DNA of 64,000 nt from Kitasatospora herbaricolor (GTDB taxonomy: Bacteria; Actinomycetota; Actinomycetes; Streptomycetales; Streptomycetaceae): NCBI RefSeq assembly GCF_030813695.1, contig NZ_JAUSVA010000002.1, positions 5,270,001 through 5,334,000 on the forward strand. The letters are read 5' to 3'. Of the stretch, positions 56,724-64,000 are shown one piece after another; positions within the stretch are counted from its first letter, which is position 1; every line of letters begins with the position of its first letter. Under the pieces are notes generated by a model. The model did no database searches. It was not told the DNA's origin and saw only the letters and a program-made list of their open reading frames with translations. A program made the position numbers and the translations under genes.

Positions 56724-59510
56724 GTGCGCCTTCGTCCTGCCGTCGGCCTGACCGCCGCCGGCCTCATCGCCGTCCTCGGCCTGCCGGTGCCGGTGGCCGC
56801 CGCCGAGGTGACCACCCTGTACGTCGGGGCGGGCACCGGCTGCTCGGACACCGGAACCGGCACCCGAGCCGTCCCGTACTGCACCATCGGCGCGGCCGCC
56901 GAGGCGGTCGGGCCCGGCCAGACCGTCCGGATCGCGCCGGGCCACTACCCGGAGCAGGTCACCATCACCCGCTCGGGGACGCCGGGGCACCCGATCACCT
57001 TCCGCGGCGAGGACCCGGGCCGGCCCGGCAAGGTCTCCACGGTCGTGGTCGGCACCTCGGTGCCCGGTCCCCCGATCACCCTGAAGGGTGTCCACGACGT
57101 CGTCGTCGGGAGCATGCGGCTGAGGTCCACGGAGGGAGCCGTGGCCGTGACCGACTCCTCGGCGGTCACGGTGGACCGGATGTTCGCCTCGGGCCCGGAG
57201 AAGACGCCGACCACCACCCCGGCGGTGGCGCTCTCCGGAGCGACCAGTGACGTCACGATCAGCCGGAACAGCTTCGTGGGCACGGGCGGCGTCCTCGTCG
57301 GCGCCGGCGCCCGGCGGACGCTGGTGACGACCAACGAGATCGACGGCTCCGCCGAGGCGGCGATCCGGGTCGCCGACGCGCCCGGCACCGCCGTCACCCA
57401 CAACACCCTGTCCGGAAACCGCGGCCCCGGGATCGTGCTCGCCGGTGGCTCCGGCGACGCGGTGCTCAAGAACAACGTGTTCTCCTCCGACGGCGCGGAC
57501 GCGGCCTGGTCCGGCCTGGAGCTGTCGGTGTCGGAGGCCTCGACCCGGGGCACCGCGGCCGACTACAACTCCGTCCACGGGAGCGGACAGGCGGCGTACG
57601 AGTGGGCGGGCACGCGCCGCACCCTCGCGGCCTTCACCGGTGCCACCGGCCAGGGGGCCCACGACACCGATGTGACGGTCGACCTCCCCGGCTCGGGCAG
57701 CACGTACAGCCCGCTCTACGAAGGGTCCCCGGCGATCGACTCGGCCGACCCGTCGGCCCCCGGAGCCCTCGGTACCGACCTGCTCGGACTCCCCGCCCTG
57801 GACGACCCGAAGGTCGCGAACACCGGACCTCAGGGCGGCGTCCGCGACCGGGGAGCCTACGAGTTCCAGGGTCTCCATCAGGTCGAGGCCGATCCCGACC
57901 TGAACCAGGGCCCCTACCCCCTGACCGTGAACACCACGGTGCGGACCGACGAGTCCTGGGGTGCACCGCTCACCTACACCTACGACTTCGGCGACGGCAC
58001 CCCGCCGGTGGTGACCACGGAGTCCGAGCTGGCGCACACGTTCACGGCCAAGGGCGACTACGCGATCCTGGTCACGGCGACCGACTCCCTCGGTCGCCGG
58101 CTGGCCAGCGTTCCCGCGTCCGAGGGCGCCTACCAGGCCATGATCAGCGTCCGCGATCCGGGCCCGCTGACCGCTGCCCTGGCGGTCGCCGCCCCCGGGG
58201 CGAACCTCGAACGGACCTTCGACACCTCCGGCAGCACCTCCCCGTGGAAGATCACGAAGTACACGCTCGACCCCGGCGACGGGACGCCGGCCGAGAGCAG
58301 CGTCTTCGGGGGCTTCGGCCACGTCTACGCCGAACCCGGCACCTACACCGCCACCCTGACCCTGACGGACCAGGCCGGGCGGACGGCGAGCGCCACGGCG
58401 GGCGTCACCGCCGCGTACACCCCGGCGGGCTTCGTGCCCGTCCCGCCGAAGCGCCTGCTGGACACCCGGGAGCCCATGATGGGCCGCCCGTGGCCGCTGG
58501 GCCCCGGTGAGAGCCGGGTGATCGGGATGGACGCCCCGGCGGGCGCCACCGCCGGCGTCGTCAACGTCACGGCCACCAACGCCGGCACCGACACCCACAT
58601 CGACGTCCGGCCGTGGAAGGGCAGGCCGACCGGAACGTCCAACCTCAACGTCGGCCCGGGACAGACGGTCGCCGACCTGGTGACCGTCCCGCTCGACAGC
58701 AACGGCGGCTACTTCGAGATCAGCAACAACGCCGGCGCCGTGGACGTGATCATCGACTTCTTCGGCTACTACAAGCCGGACGCCGCCGACCGCTTCACCC
58801 CGCTGACGCCGGTCCGGCTGCTCGACACGCGGCAGGGCGGCGCCAAGGTCGGCCCCGGCGCCTCGGTGCCGCTCCAGGTCACCGGCGCCGGGGGCGTTCC
58901 GGTCGGCGCGCACGCGGTGGTCCTCAGCGTGACCGCGACCGAACCGACCGACACCGGCTACCTCACGGTCCGTCCGAGTGGCCAGGACGGCCGGCCGAGC
59001 ACCTCGAACCTGAACTTCCGTCCGGGGCAGACCGTCCCCAACCAGGTGATCGTGCCGCTCGGCGCGGACGGCAGGGTCGAGATCTTCAACAACTCGGGCG
59101 CCACCCACGTCGTCGCGGACGTCGCCGGGTACTACGGGGCCGACGGCAAGGGGCTGTTCACCCCGGTCACCCCCGTGCGGCTGCAGGACACCCGAACCGC
59201 CGGCGGGCCGGTGCCGGCCTACGGCAGCAGGTCCGTCCAGGTGGGGGGCGCGGCGGGCGTGCCCGCCGACGCCGTGGCCGGGGTGTTCAACCTCACCGTG
59301 ACCGGCGCGGGCGCCGACGGCCACGTCATCGGCCACCCGGACGGCTCGGCCGTCCCGGGCACCAGCAGCGTCAACTTCACCGCGGGCGGGACCGCCTCCG
59401 ACCACGCGCAGCTGCCGCTCGGCGCGAACGGGCGCATCGACCTGGTCAACCGGTCCGCCGGCGGCGTGCACCTGATCACCGACCTGTTCGGGTACTTCAC
59501 CAACGCCTGA
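56724..59510 (+). CDS. secreted beta-helix/PKD protein with three C-terminal repeats (paralogue B)
   Basis: GTG 56724 follows GGGGGGAAG and begins the same signal peptide as paralogue A (VRLRPAVGLTAAGLIAVLGL). The 928-residue protein repeats its layout: beta-helix (~30-395), two PKD domains with DFGDG and a shifted DPGDG, and three C-terminal repeats (RLLDTRE, RLLDTRQ, RLQDTRT). The PKD 2 DPGDG has Pro for Phe. Sequence divergence is moderate throughout, so the duplication is not recent. Its upstream region lacks the TTGAACATGTTCAA box of paralogue A, so they are likely regulated differently. Confidence 0.82.
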   Translation: MRLRPAVGLTAAGLIAVLGLPVPVAAAEVTTLYVGAGTGCSDTGTGTRAVPYCTIGAAAEAVGPGQTVRIAPGHYPEQVTITRSGTPGHPITFRGEDPGRPGKVSTVVVGTSVPGPPITLKGVHDVVVGSMRLRSTEGAVAVTDSSAVTVDRMFASGPEKTPTTTPAVALSGATSDVTISRNSFVGTGGVLVGAGARRTLVTTNEIDGSAEAAIRVADAPGTAVTHNTLSGNRGPGIVLAGGSGDAVLKNNVFSSDGADAAWSGLELSVSEASTRGTAADYNSVHGSGQAAYEWAGTRRTLAAFTGATGQGAHDTDVTVDLPGSGSTYSPLYEGSPAIDSADPSAPGALGTDLLGLPALDDPKVANTGPQGGVRDRGAYEFQGLHQVEADPDLNQGPYPLTVNTTVRTDESWGAPLTYTYDFGDGTPPVVTTESELAHTFTAKGDYAILVTATDSLGRRLASVPASEGAYQAMISVRDPGPLTAALAVAAPGANLERTFDTSGSTSPWKITKYTLDPGDGTPAESSVFGGFGHVYAEPGTYTATLTLTDQAGRTASATAGVTAAYTPAGFVPVPPKRLLDTREPMMGRPWPLGPGESRVIGMDAPAGATAGVVNVTATNAGTDTHIDVRPWKGRPTGTSNLNVGPGQTVADLVTVPLDSNGGYFEISNNAGAVDVIIDFFGYYKPDAADRFTPLTPVRLLDTRQGGAKVGPGASVPLQVTGAGGVPVGAHAVVLSVTATEPTDTGYLTVRPSGQDGRPSTSNLNFRPGQTVPNQVIVPLGADGRVEIFNNSGATHVVADVAGYYGADGKGLFTPVTPVRLQDTRTAGGPVPAYGSRSVQVGGAAGVPADAVAGVFNLTVTGAGADGHVIGHPDGSAVPGTSSVNFTAGGTASDHAQLPLGANGRIDLVNRSAGGVHLITDLFGYFTNA

Positions 59511-59522
59511 CCCGCGCCCCGC

Positions 59523-59567
59523 CGGAGGACCGCCCCCGCGAACGCGCCTCGCGGGGACGGTCCTCCG
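59523..59567. terminator. hairpin terminator between paralogue B and the cyclophilin gene
   Basis: 59523-59532 pairs with 59558-59567, and 59534-59541 with 59549-59556, with one mismatch between. The genes converge here. Confidence 0.75.
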
Positions 59568-59594
59568 TGCCGCCCGGTGCGGCCGGCCGGCCGG

Positions 59595-60260
59595 TCAGCG
59601 GTTGCCGATCCGCACCCGCTTGAACTCCACCGGCAGGGTGGGGAAGCCGTCGCCGGGGCCGTTCTGGTCGTCCTCGCCGCCGGCCGCGATCCGCTGCAGC
59701 ACGTCCATCCCGCCGGTCACCCGGCCGAACGGGGTGTAGGCGGGGGAGAGCTTGGTGTCCTTCCAGACGAGGAAGAACTGGCTGCCGTTGGTGTTTGGCC
59801 CGGCGTTGGCCATCGCCACGGTGCCGGCCGGGTAGGTGGCGCCGTCCAGGTTCTCGTCCGGGAAGGAGTAGCCGGGCCCGCCGCTGCCGGTGCCGGTCGG
59901 GTCGCCGCACTGCAGCACCCACAGGCGCTGGGTGGTGAGCCGGTGGCAGTGGCTGCGGTCGAAGTAGTCGTGCTCGGCGAGGAAGCGGAACGAGAAGGTG
60001 GTGCAGGGGGCCTTGTCGGTCAGGGCCTGGAAGGTGATGGTGCCCTGCGAGGTCCTGAGCGTGGCGGTGTAGGGCTTGGCGGCCTTCTTGGCGTCGAAGA
60101 CCGGGATGCCCTTGAAGTTGTCGGCCGGGACGGCCGGGGTGTACGTGCAGGTGACGGCGGGTGCGGGGCCCTGCTCGGGGGTCTCGGCGGCGGCACCTGT
60201 GGTCACGGCCAGTGGGAGGGTGGTCGCTGCGACGAGCAGCGCCCAGTGTTTGCGCTTCAC
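59595..60260 (-). CDS. secreted cyclophilin-type peptidyl-prolyl isomerase
   Basis: GTG 60260 has GGAAGG seven bases upstream and gives a signal peptide VKRKHWALLVAATTLPLAVT ending near AAAE. ATG 60293 is a longer alternative that would cross a palindrome. The mature ~195-residue part is cyclophilin-like: TLRTSQGTITFQ, FSFRFLAEHDYFDRSHCHRL (His/Arg region), then MANAGPNTNGSQFFLV and the end TPFGRVTGGMDVLQRI. Four Cys in the mature part could form disulfides, consistent with secretion. It likely aids folding of exported proteins. Confidence 0.87.
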   Translation of the reverse strand: MKRKHWALLVAATTLPLAVTTGAAAETPEQGPAPAVTCTYTPAVPADNFKGIPVFDAKKAAKPYTATLRTSQGTITFQALTDKAPCTTFSFRFLAEHDYFDRSHCHRLTTQRLWVLQCGDPTGTGSGGPGYSFPDENLDGATYPAGTVAMANAGPNTNGSQFFLVWKDTKLSPAYTPFGRVTGGMDVLQRIAAGGEDDQNGPGDGFPTLPVEFKRVRIGNR

Positions 60261-60290
60261 GTGACGGGCCTTCCTGGACGGGATGGTTGT

Positions 60291-60309
60291 CATGGATGCA
60301 TCATCCATG
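60291..60309. promoter_or_regulatory. 19-bp palindrome in the cyclophilin/GNAT divergent region
   Basis: CATGGATGCATCATCCATG is an 8+3+8 perfect inverted repeat, overlapping the alternative cyclophilin ATG at 60293. It could be an operator serving either direction. Confidence 0.5.
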
Positions 60310-60450
60310 CCCGCCCCCGGCCCTGTCATGCGGCCCCCGTCCGCCGCCCTTCCCGGGCCGCCCCCGAACCCCGCCGGCGGCCGGCCGGAGCGTGCCCGGC
60401 GGCGGCAAATCCCTTGGACAGAGCGCGTCCTGCCCTGGTCCGATGGTGCG

Positions 60451-61014
60451 ATGACCTCATTCTGGACCGGGAAGCGCGTCCGCCTGCGCGGAATCGAACC
60501 CGAGGACTGGCAGACCTTCCGACGGTTCGACGAACACTCCGGGCACCAGCGGTCGGTGGACGCGATCCACCCGCCCCGCTCGGCCGAGGGCTACCGGACC
60601 TGGACGGCCGAACGCGCCGTCGCCACCCCGCTCGACAACCGGTTCCAGCTGGCCGTCGAGGAGTTGCGCACCGGCGAACTGGTCGGCGCGCTCTCCACCG
60701 ACGCCACCGACCTGCGCGCCGGCCGCTTCCGCTACGGCATCGGCATCGTCGCCGAGCACCACCGCCGGGGGTACGCCGCCGACGCCGTCGTCCTGCTGCT
60801 CCGGTTCATGTTCGGGGAGCGGCGCTTCCACAAGTGCGAGGCCGGCGTCCACGCCTTCAACGACGCCTCGCTCGCCCTGCACCGCAGGCTCGGCTTCACC
60901 GAGGAGGGCAGGCTGCGCGACCACGAGTACTTCGCCGGCCGCCACCACGACCTGGTGCTGATGGGGATGACCGCCCAGGAGTTCGCCCAGCGGCACCCGT
61001 TCGAGGAGCTCTGA
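60451..61014 (+). CDS. RimJ/RimL-type GNAT acetyltransferase
   Basis: The 187-residue protein has RVRLRGIEPEDWQTFRRFDE at the start, GIGIVAEHHRRGYAADAVVL (acetyl-CoA loop), and FNDASLALHRRLGFTEEGRL, the ALxLHxRxGF hallmark of this subfamily. No ribosome-binding site precedes ATG 60451. TCCGAT (60439-60444) with TTGGAC (60414-60419, spacing 19) suggests a leaderless transcript. Substrates range from ribosomal proteins to antibiotics; not assignable. Confidence 0.87.
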   Translation: MTSFWTGKRVRLRGIEPEDWQTFRRFDEHSGHQRSVDAIHPPRSAEGYRTWTAERAVATPLDNRFQLAVEELRTGELVGALSTDATDLRAGRFRYGIGIVAEHHRRGYAADAVVLLLRFMFGERRFHKCEAGVHAFNDASLALHRRLGFTEEGRLRDHEYFAGRHHDLVLMGMTAQEFAQRHPFEEL

Positions 61015-61044
61015 GCACGGAGGAACCCCGGGCACGGAGGAACC
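61015..61044 (+). repeat. 13-bp direct repeat after the GNAT gene
   Basis: GCACGGAGGAACC occurs at 61015-61027 and 61032-61044, just after the stop codon. Confidence 0.8.
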
Positions 61045-61083
61045 TCTGGGCGTCGAGCAGCTCCGGGCCTCGCGGAACCCCCG

Positions 61084-61109
61084 GGCGCCGGGCGGCCGCC
61101 CCCGGCGCC
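61084..61109. terminator. GC-rich hairpin between GNAT and DUF2278 genes
   Basis: GGCGCCGGG (61084-61092) pairs with CCCGGCGCC (61101-61109), with an eight-base loop, between convergent genes. Confidence 0.6.
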
Positions 61110-61113
61110 GGGA

Positions 61114-61851
61114 TCAGGGCAGCTTCGGGTTCCCGTGCTCGTCGGTCGACAGCGTCTGGGTGTTGAACTTCAGCTGCCAGACGACGATCCGGCCGTCCGG
61201 ATGCTCGCAGACCACCGCGCCGTCCTGCCAGATCCCGTTGGCGGCGTAGTGGTCGCCGGGCGGGTCGCCCTGGTTCTGGTGCACGTCGTGCACCCCGAGC
61301 CCCTCGGTGAAGGCCTGCCCGAAGACGTAGATCCGGCTCGCGGCGCGCAGGTGCGGCTCCAGCACGTCCAGCGCGTTGTCGCCGTTGCTGGCGATCCAGG
61401 GGAAGAAGCGGACGCCGATCCGGCGCCCGGCCAGCCAGCCGCCGATCAGGTCCACCAGGTCGGGGCCGAAGGCGGGCGCGCCGATCGCCGGGCGCTGCAG
61501 GGTGCGGGAGAGCGCCCGGCCCACCGTCCTGGCCCGCACCACCCAGAGCCGGTTGCGCAGCTGCGGGCTGCGGGCGTAGTCCAGCGCCCCCGAGGCCGGG
61601 TTCGAGTCCAGCGGGTGGAACCCGTCCGGCAGCGCGCGGACGGTCGCCAGGTCGGCCGCGCGCAGATCGTCCACCAGCCGGTAGCTGACGCCGGTGACGG
61701 CCGGGGCGTCCACGTCCAGCGCCGCCTCGTAGCGCCCCTGGGGCGTGTTCAGCCGGACGTGGCCGTGGTACCAGTGCCCGTACTCGTGGGTCGGGTCGCG
61801 GTGGAACTCGTCGAACGTCCCGATGGTCACGCCGTAGTGCGCCAGCGGCAT
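61114..61851 (-). CDS. DUF2278 family protein
   Basis: The 245-residue product fits DUF2278 (YukJ-like): MPLAHYGVTIGTFDEFHRDP at the start, then GHWYHGHVRLNTPQGRYEAA, ASRIYVFGQAFTEGLGVHDV and HQNQGDP, and the end NGIWQDGAVVCEHPDGRIVV. Family members are widespread and functionally uncharacterised. Conserved His and Asp residues (VHDVHQNQGD) suggest metal or phosphate binding. The ATG at 61851 has GGAGAGA upstream. No operon partner is apparent. Confidence 0.82.
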   Translation of the reverse strand: MPLAHYGVTIGTFDEFHRDPTHEYGHWYHGHVRLNTPQGRYEAALDVDAPAVTGVSYRLVDDLRAADLATVRALPDGFHPLDSNPASGALDYARSPQLRNRLWVVRARTVGRALSRTLQRPAIGAPAFGPDLVDLIGGWLAGRRIGVRFFPWIASNGDNALDVLEPHLRAASRIYVFGQAFTEGLGVHDVHQNQGDPPGDHYAANGIWQDGAVVCEHPDGRIVVWQLKFNTQTLSTDEHGNPKLP

Positions 61852-62129
61852 GTCTCTCCTCCTCGGCAGCCGGGATGATCACAGCAGCCCCAGGGTTCCG
61901 TCCCGGTGCGCCCACCGCCAGCCACCGAACGGGTGCCGGCCCCCGAACGGGTGCCGTCCGCCGGGGTCGGGGCGGGGCCGGGGTCGGGGGTCGGGCGGGG
62001 GAAAAGTCGCTGGTCGACCGGGGCGAAGTACGGGAGGATGACGGGCTCGCTCCTCGCGCACGAGATGCCGTCCGCCGACGCACGGGATCCGTACTGCCCA
62101 CCCCGTACGCCCCGGAGGGACACCCACCC

Positions 62130-63062
62130 ATGCGCACCTCCTCGCCCCTGGTCAGAGACCTCCCCGTGCTGCTCGTCGCCGTGGTCTGGGGGTCGAGCTT
62201 CCTCGCGGTGAAGCAGGTCGCCGAACCGGACACCGTGATCGCCATGCTGGTGGTCCGCTTCGGGCTGGTGCTGCCCGTCCTCGGCCTGGCCGCCCGCCGC
62301 GCCCTGCGCGGGCTCGGCCCCGGGGAGTGGCTCGGCGGCGGGCTGCTCGGGCTGGTCCTCGGCGGCGTCTTCCTGCTGGAGACCTACGGCGCGGTGCACA
62401 CCTCGGCCACCAACGCCGGCCTGGTGATCAGCCTGACCATGATCTTCACCCCGCTCGCGGAGAGCGCGGTCGGACGCACCCGGCTGCCCGTGGCCTTCCT
62501 GGCGGCGGCCGCGCTCTCGCTGCTCGGCGTCGCGCTGCTGACCGGGGACGGCGGCTTGCGGGCGCCGTCCGGCGGCGACCTGCTGGTGCTCGGCGCCGCG
62601 GTCGTCCGGACGGTGCACGTGCTCACCATGGCGCGGATGAAGGCCGTCCGGGGGACTGACTCGCTCGCCCTCACCTGGGTACAACTCGCCGCGGCCACTG
62701 TGGTGTTCGCGCTCGCCGCGCCGTTCGCCGGCCCGTCGCCCTGGTCGGTGGCGGCCTCCTGGGGCCCGGCGCAGTGGGCCTGGCTGCTGCACCTGACGTT
62801 GTTCTGCACGCTGTTCGCGTTCTTCGTCCAGATGTGGGCGGTCCGGGCCACCTCGCCGTCCCGGGTCAGCCTGCTGCTCGGCACCGAACCGCTCTGGGCG
62901 GCCGTCTTCGGCATCACCGTGGCGGGTGACCGCTTCGGGCCGCTCGCCCTCGGCGGGGTGGTCCTGATCCTGGCCGGCACCGAGTGGGGCCGCCGGGCGA
63001 TCACCCCGGCTCCCGTGCCCGGGCCGGCCGCCGAACCCGGGCAACTGCCGCAGCCGGCCTGA
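62130..63062 (+). CDS. EamA/DMT-family transporter
   Basis: ATG 62130 follows CGGAGGGA. The 310-residue protein has ten hydrophobic helices arranged as two EamA repeats: VLLVAVVWGSSFLAVKQVAE at the start, GAVHTSATNAGLVISLTMIF after the fourth helix, then SLLLGTEPLWAAVFGITVAG in the second repeat. Such proteins export amino acids, drugs or metabolites; the substrate cannot be assigned. It is a single gene between DUF2278 and the nuo leader. Confidence 0.88.
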   Translation: MRTSSPLVRDLPVLLVAVVWGSSFLAVKQVAEPDTVIAMLVVRFGLVLPVLGLAARRALRGLGPGEWLGGGLLGLVLGGVFLLETYGAVHTSATNAGLVISLTMIFTPLAESAVGRTRLPVAFLAAAALSLLGVALLTGDGGLRAPSGGDLLVLGAAVVRTVHVLTMARMKAVRGTDSLALTWVQLAAATVVFALAAPFAGPSPWSVAASWGPAQWAWLLHLTLFCTLFAFFVQMWAVRATSPSRVSLLLGTEPLWAAVFGITVAGDRFGPLALGGVVLILAGTEWGRRAITPAPVPGPAAEPGQLPQPA

Positions 63063-63142
63063 GCGGGCCGCCCCCCGGGCCCGGTCCTGAGCCCGTCCTG
63101 AGCCGCCCCGCCCCGGCCCCGAGCCCCTGCTGCTCCCGCCCC

Positions 63143-63186
63143 GAGCCCTTCCCGCCCCTGCCGCGAGCCCTTCCCGCCCCTGCCGC
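63143..63186. repeat. 22-bp tandem duplication after the DMT gene
   Basis: 63143-63164 and 63165-63186 are identical 22-mers, starting GAGCCCTTCCCG. They lie in a C-rich tract that fills 63063-63240 and contains no gene. Confidence 0.85.
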
Positions 63187-63249
63187 GAACCCCGCCCCCG
63201 GACGTCTCCGCGAGTCCGCCCGGGCGGGGTTCGCGCGCTTGTGAACGAA

Positions 63250-63544
63250 AGGTCAAGCGGGTGTTCGGAGGGTGCCACCCTGGAGGGTGAGTTCATATAA
63301 CACGTCAACCTTGCGCCCAGAAATTTGCGGTGAGCGGCGCGTAGTTGATATAGGAACGCGGCCCTGACCAGCCAGTTCATAGATGAATGCGACTGGTTGT
63401 GACCATTTGGCGCCTTTGGGTTGATGAATAGCGACTTGATGCCATTGGGTGGCATTCACGAGGTGGCGTAGATCACAAAGATCGTCCTGAACTGCGTGTC
63501 GCAGATCACAAGCCGACGGGCATAGGATGCGCTCGATCCTGGCT
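63250..63544 (+). other. lower-GC leader region upstream of nuoA
   Basis: Composition drops to near 50-55% GC from about 63245, unlike the rest of the window. The region holds AGATCACAA twice (63470-63478, 63503-63511; 33-bp spacing), CTGCG-TGT-CGCAG (63492-63504), and a possible promoter TTGCGG-N18-TATAGG near 63328-63357. A 111-residue reverse ORF (63253-63588) has no start context and is rejected as a gene. Confidence 0.45.
63523..63528 (+). promoter_or_regulatory. candidate -10 of the nuo promoter
   Basis: TAGGAT lies 17 bp upstream of the Rex-type site and 132 bp upstream of the nuoA start. No consensus -35 is present, which is common at activated promoters. Confidence 0.4.
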
Positions 63545-63562
63545 TTGTGAACTGCCTCACAT
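63545..63562. promoter_or_regulatory. Rex (redox-sensing repressor) operator
   Basis: TTGTGAACTGCCTCACAT matches the Rex operator consensus TTGTGAAN4TTCACAA at 16 of 18 positions (all fixed bases except a C for T and the last T for A). Rex represses respiratory genes, including nuo, when NADH is low; in Streptomyces coelicolor nuoA-N is a known Rex target. It sits just downstream of the predicted -10, as a roadblock. Confidence 0.75.
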
Positions 63563-63660
63563 GAGGTGGATCTCAGAAGTTGGATCACGGGTCCACCCCA
63601 GCGTGACCCGTCGGTTCCGATCTGCAGTCAACGACGACTGGACGGAGGGAGCGGGGGCTA

Positions 63661-64000
63661 TGAATGCCTACGCGCCGATCCTCGTACTCGGTGCCATCGC
63701 GGCGGCGTTCGCGGTCGGTTCCGTCGTGATGGCCTCACTCACCGGCCCGAAGCGCTACAACCGGGCCAAGTTGGAGGCGTACGAGTGCGGCATCGAACCG
63801 ACCCCGCAGCCCGTGGGCGGCGGCCGGTTCCCGATCAAGTACTACCTGACGGCGATGCTCTTCATCGTCTTCGACATCGAGATCGTCTTCCTCTACCCCT
63901 GGGCGGTCAGCTTCGACGCCCTGGGGATCTTCGGGCTGGTCGAGATGCTCCTGTTCATCGCCACCGTCTTCGTCGCGTACGCCTACGTATGGCGCCGCGG
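63661..64000 (+). CDS. nuoA: NADH-quinone oxidoreductase subunit A (3' partial)
   Basis: ATG 63661 follows GGAGGGAG. The visible 113 residues match NuoA. A first membrane helix (ILVLGAIAAAFAVGSVVMAS) is followed by KRYNRAKLEAYECGIEPTPQ, with the Glu and Cys of the conserved loop, then FPIKYYLTAMLFIVFDIEIV (second helix with Asp-Glu) and the start of a third. The gene is cut by the window end. It is the first gene of the respiratory complex I operon, oxidising NADH and reducing menaquinone. Confidence 0.97.

Noticed and set aside
63253-63588. 111-codon reverse ORF in the nuo leader
   Set aside because: No ribosome-binding site, no domain, and it overlaps the Rex site and the probable promoter.

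Overview
The window is high-GC actinobacterial DNA, most likely a Streptomyces- or Kitasatospora-type chromosome core. The evidence is GC-rich third codon positions, many GTG/TTG starts, regulator families typical of streptomycetes (DUF397/Scr1-type, RsbW-like ATPases, TPR regulators with a short HTH-like N-terminus), menaquinone genes of the futalosine pathway, and the start of a nuo operon at the right edge. Species assignment is inference.

Layout. (1) 1-8611: an Fxs (FxSxx-COOH) RiPP locus, with a 5'-truncated radical SAM/SPASM maturase fused to an HExxH domain (FxsB), an AAC(3)-type acetyltransferase, the TIR-like FxsC, and the large FxsT (ParA-like, TIR-like, NB-ARC and TPR). (2) 8642-12240: a small catabolic-looking module (2-hydroxyacid dehydrogenase, class II aldolase, DapA-like lyase) with an XRE-cupin regulator and a palindromic operator. 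(3) 12310-23919: mixed core genes, including an alpha/beta hydrolase, a SLATT/DUF4231 membrane protein, a SIS protein, a DtxR regulator, an orphan prim-pol, an NsdA-like regulator, a secreted substrate-binding protein and purU. (4) 23959-35987: sigma/anti-sigma pair, RsbW-like ATPase, GlxA-type regulator with divergent MFS exporter, GNAT, DUF4229, LacI, a class A PBP and an MFS exporter. (5) 36100-37730: a DAACS symporter preceded by a small ORF and nested hairpins that look like an attenuator. (6) 37965-46468: cold-shock gene with a structured leader, then the menaquinone cluster mqnA, Ser/Thr kinase, mqnC, a degenerate amidohydrolase, a membrane protein, menG and a geranylgeranyl-reductase-like flavoprotein. 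(7) 46568-63062: an accessory stretch holding a deletion scar that removed the 5' halves of a divergent ATPase/Scr1 regulator pair, two paralogous secreted beta-helix/PKD proteins flanking an MFS/Lrp pair, a secreted cyclophilin, acetyltransferases, DUF2278 and a DMT exporter. (8) 63250-64000: a lower-GC leader with a Rex-type operator in front of nuoA, cut by the window end.

The menaquinone genes and nuoA fit one respiratory theme: quinone supply next to the NADH dehydrogenase that reduces it, with a redox (Rex) site in front of nuo. The least explained features are the symporter leader (36128-36335), the shared palindrome TTGAACRTGTTCAA at 47134 and 50725 with the same promoter geometry, the deletion scar at about 48494, and the two TIR-like domains in the Fxs locus.
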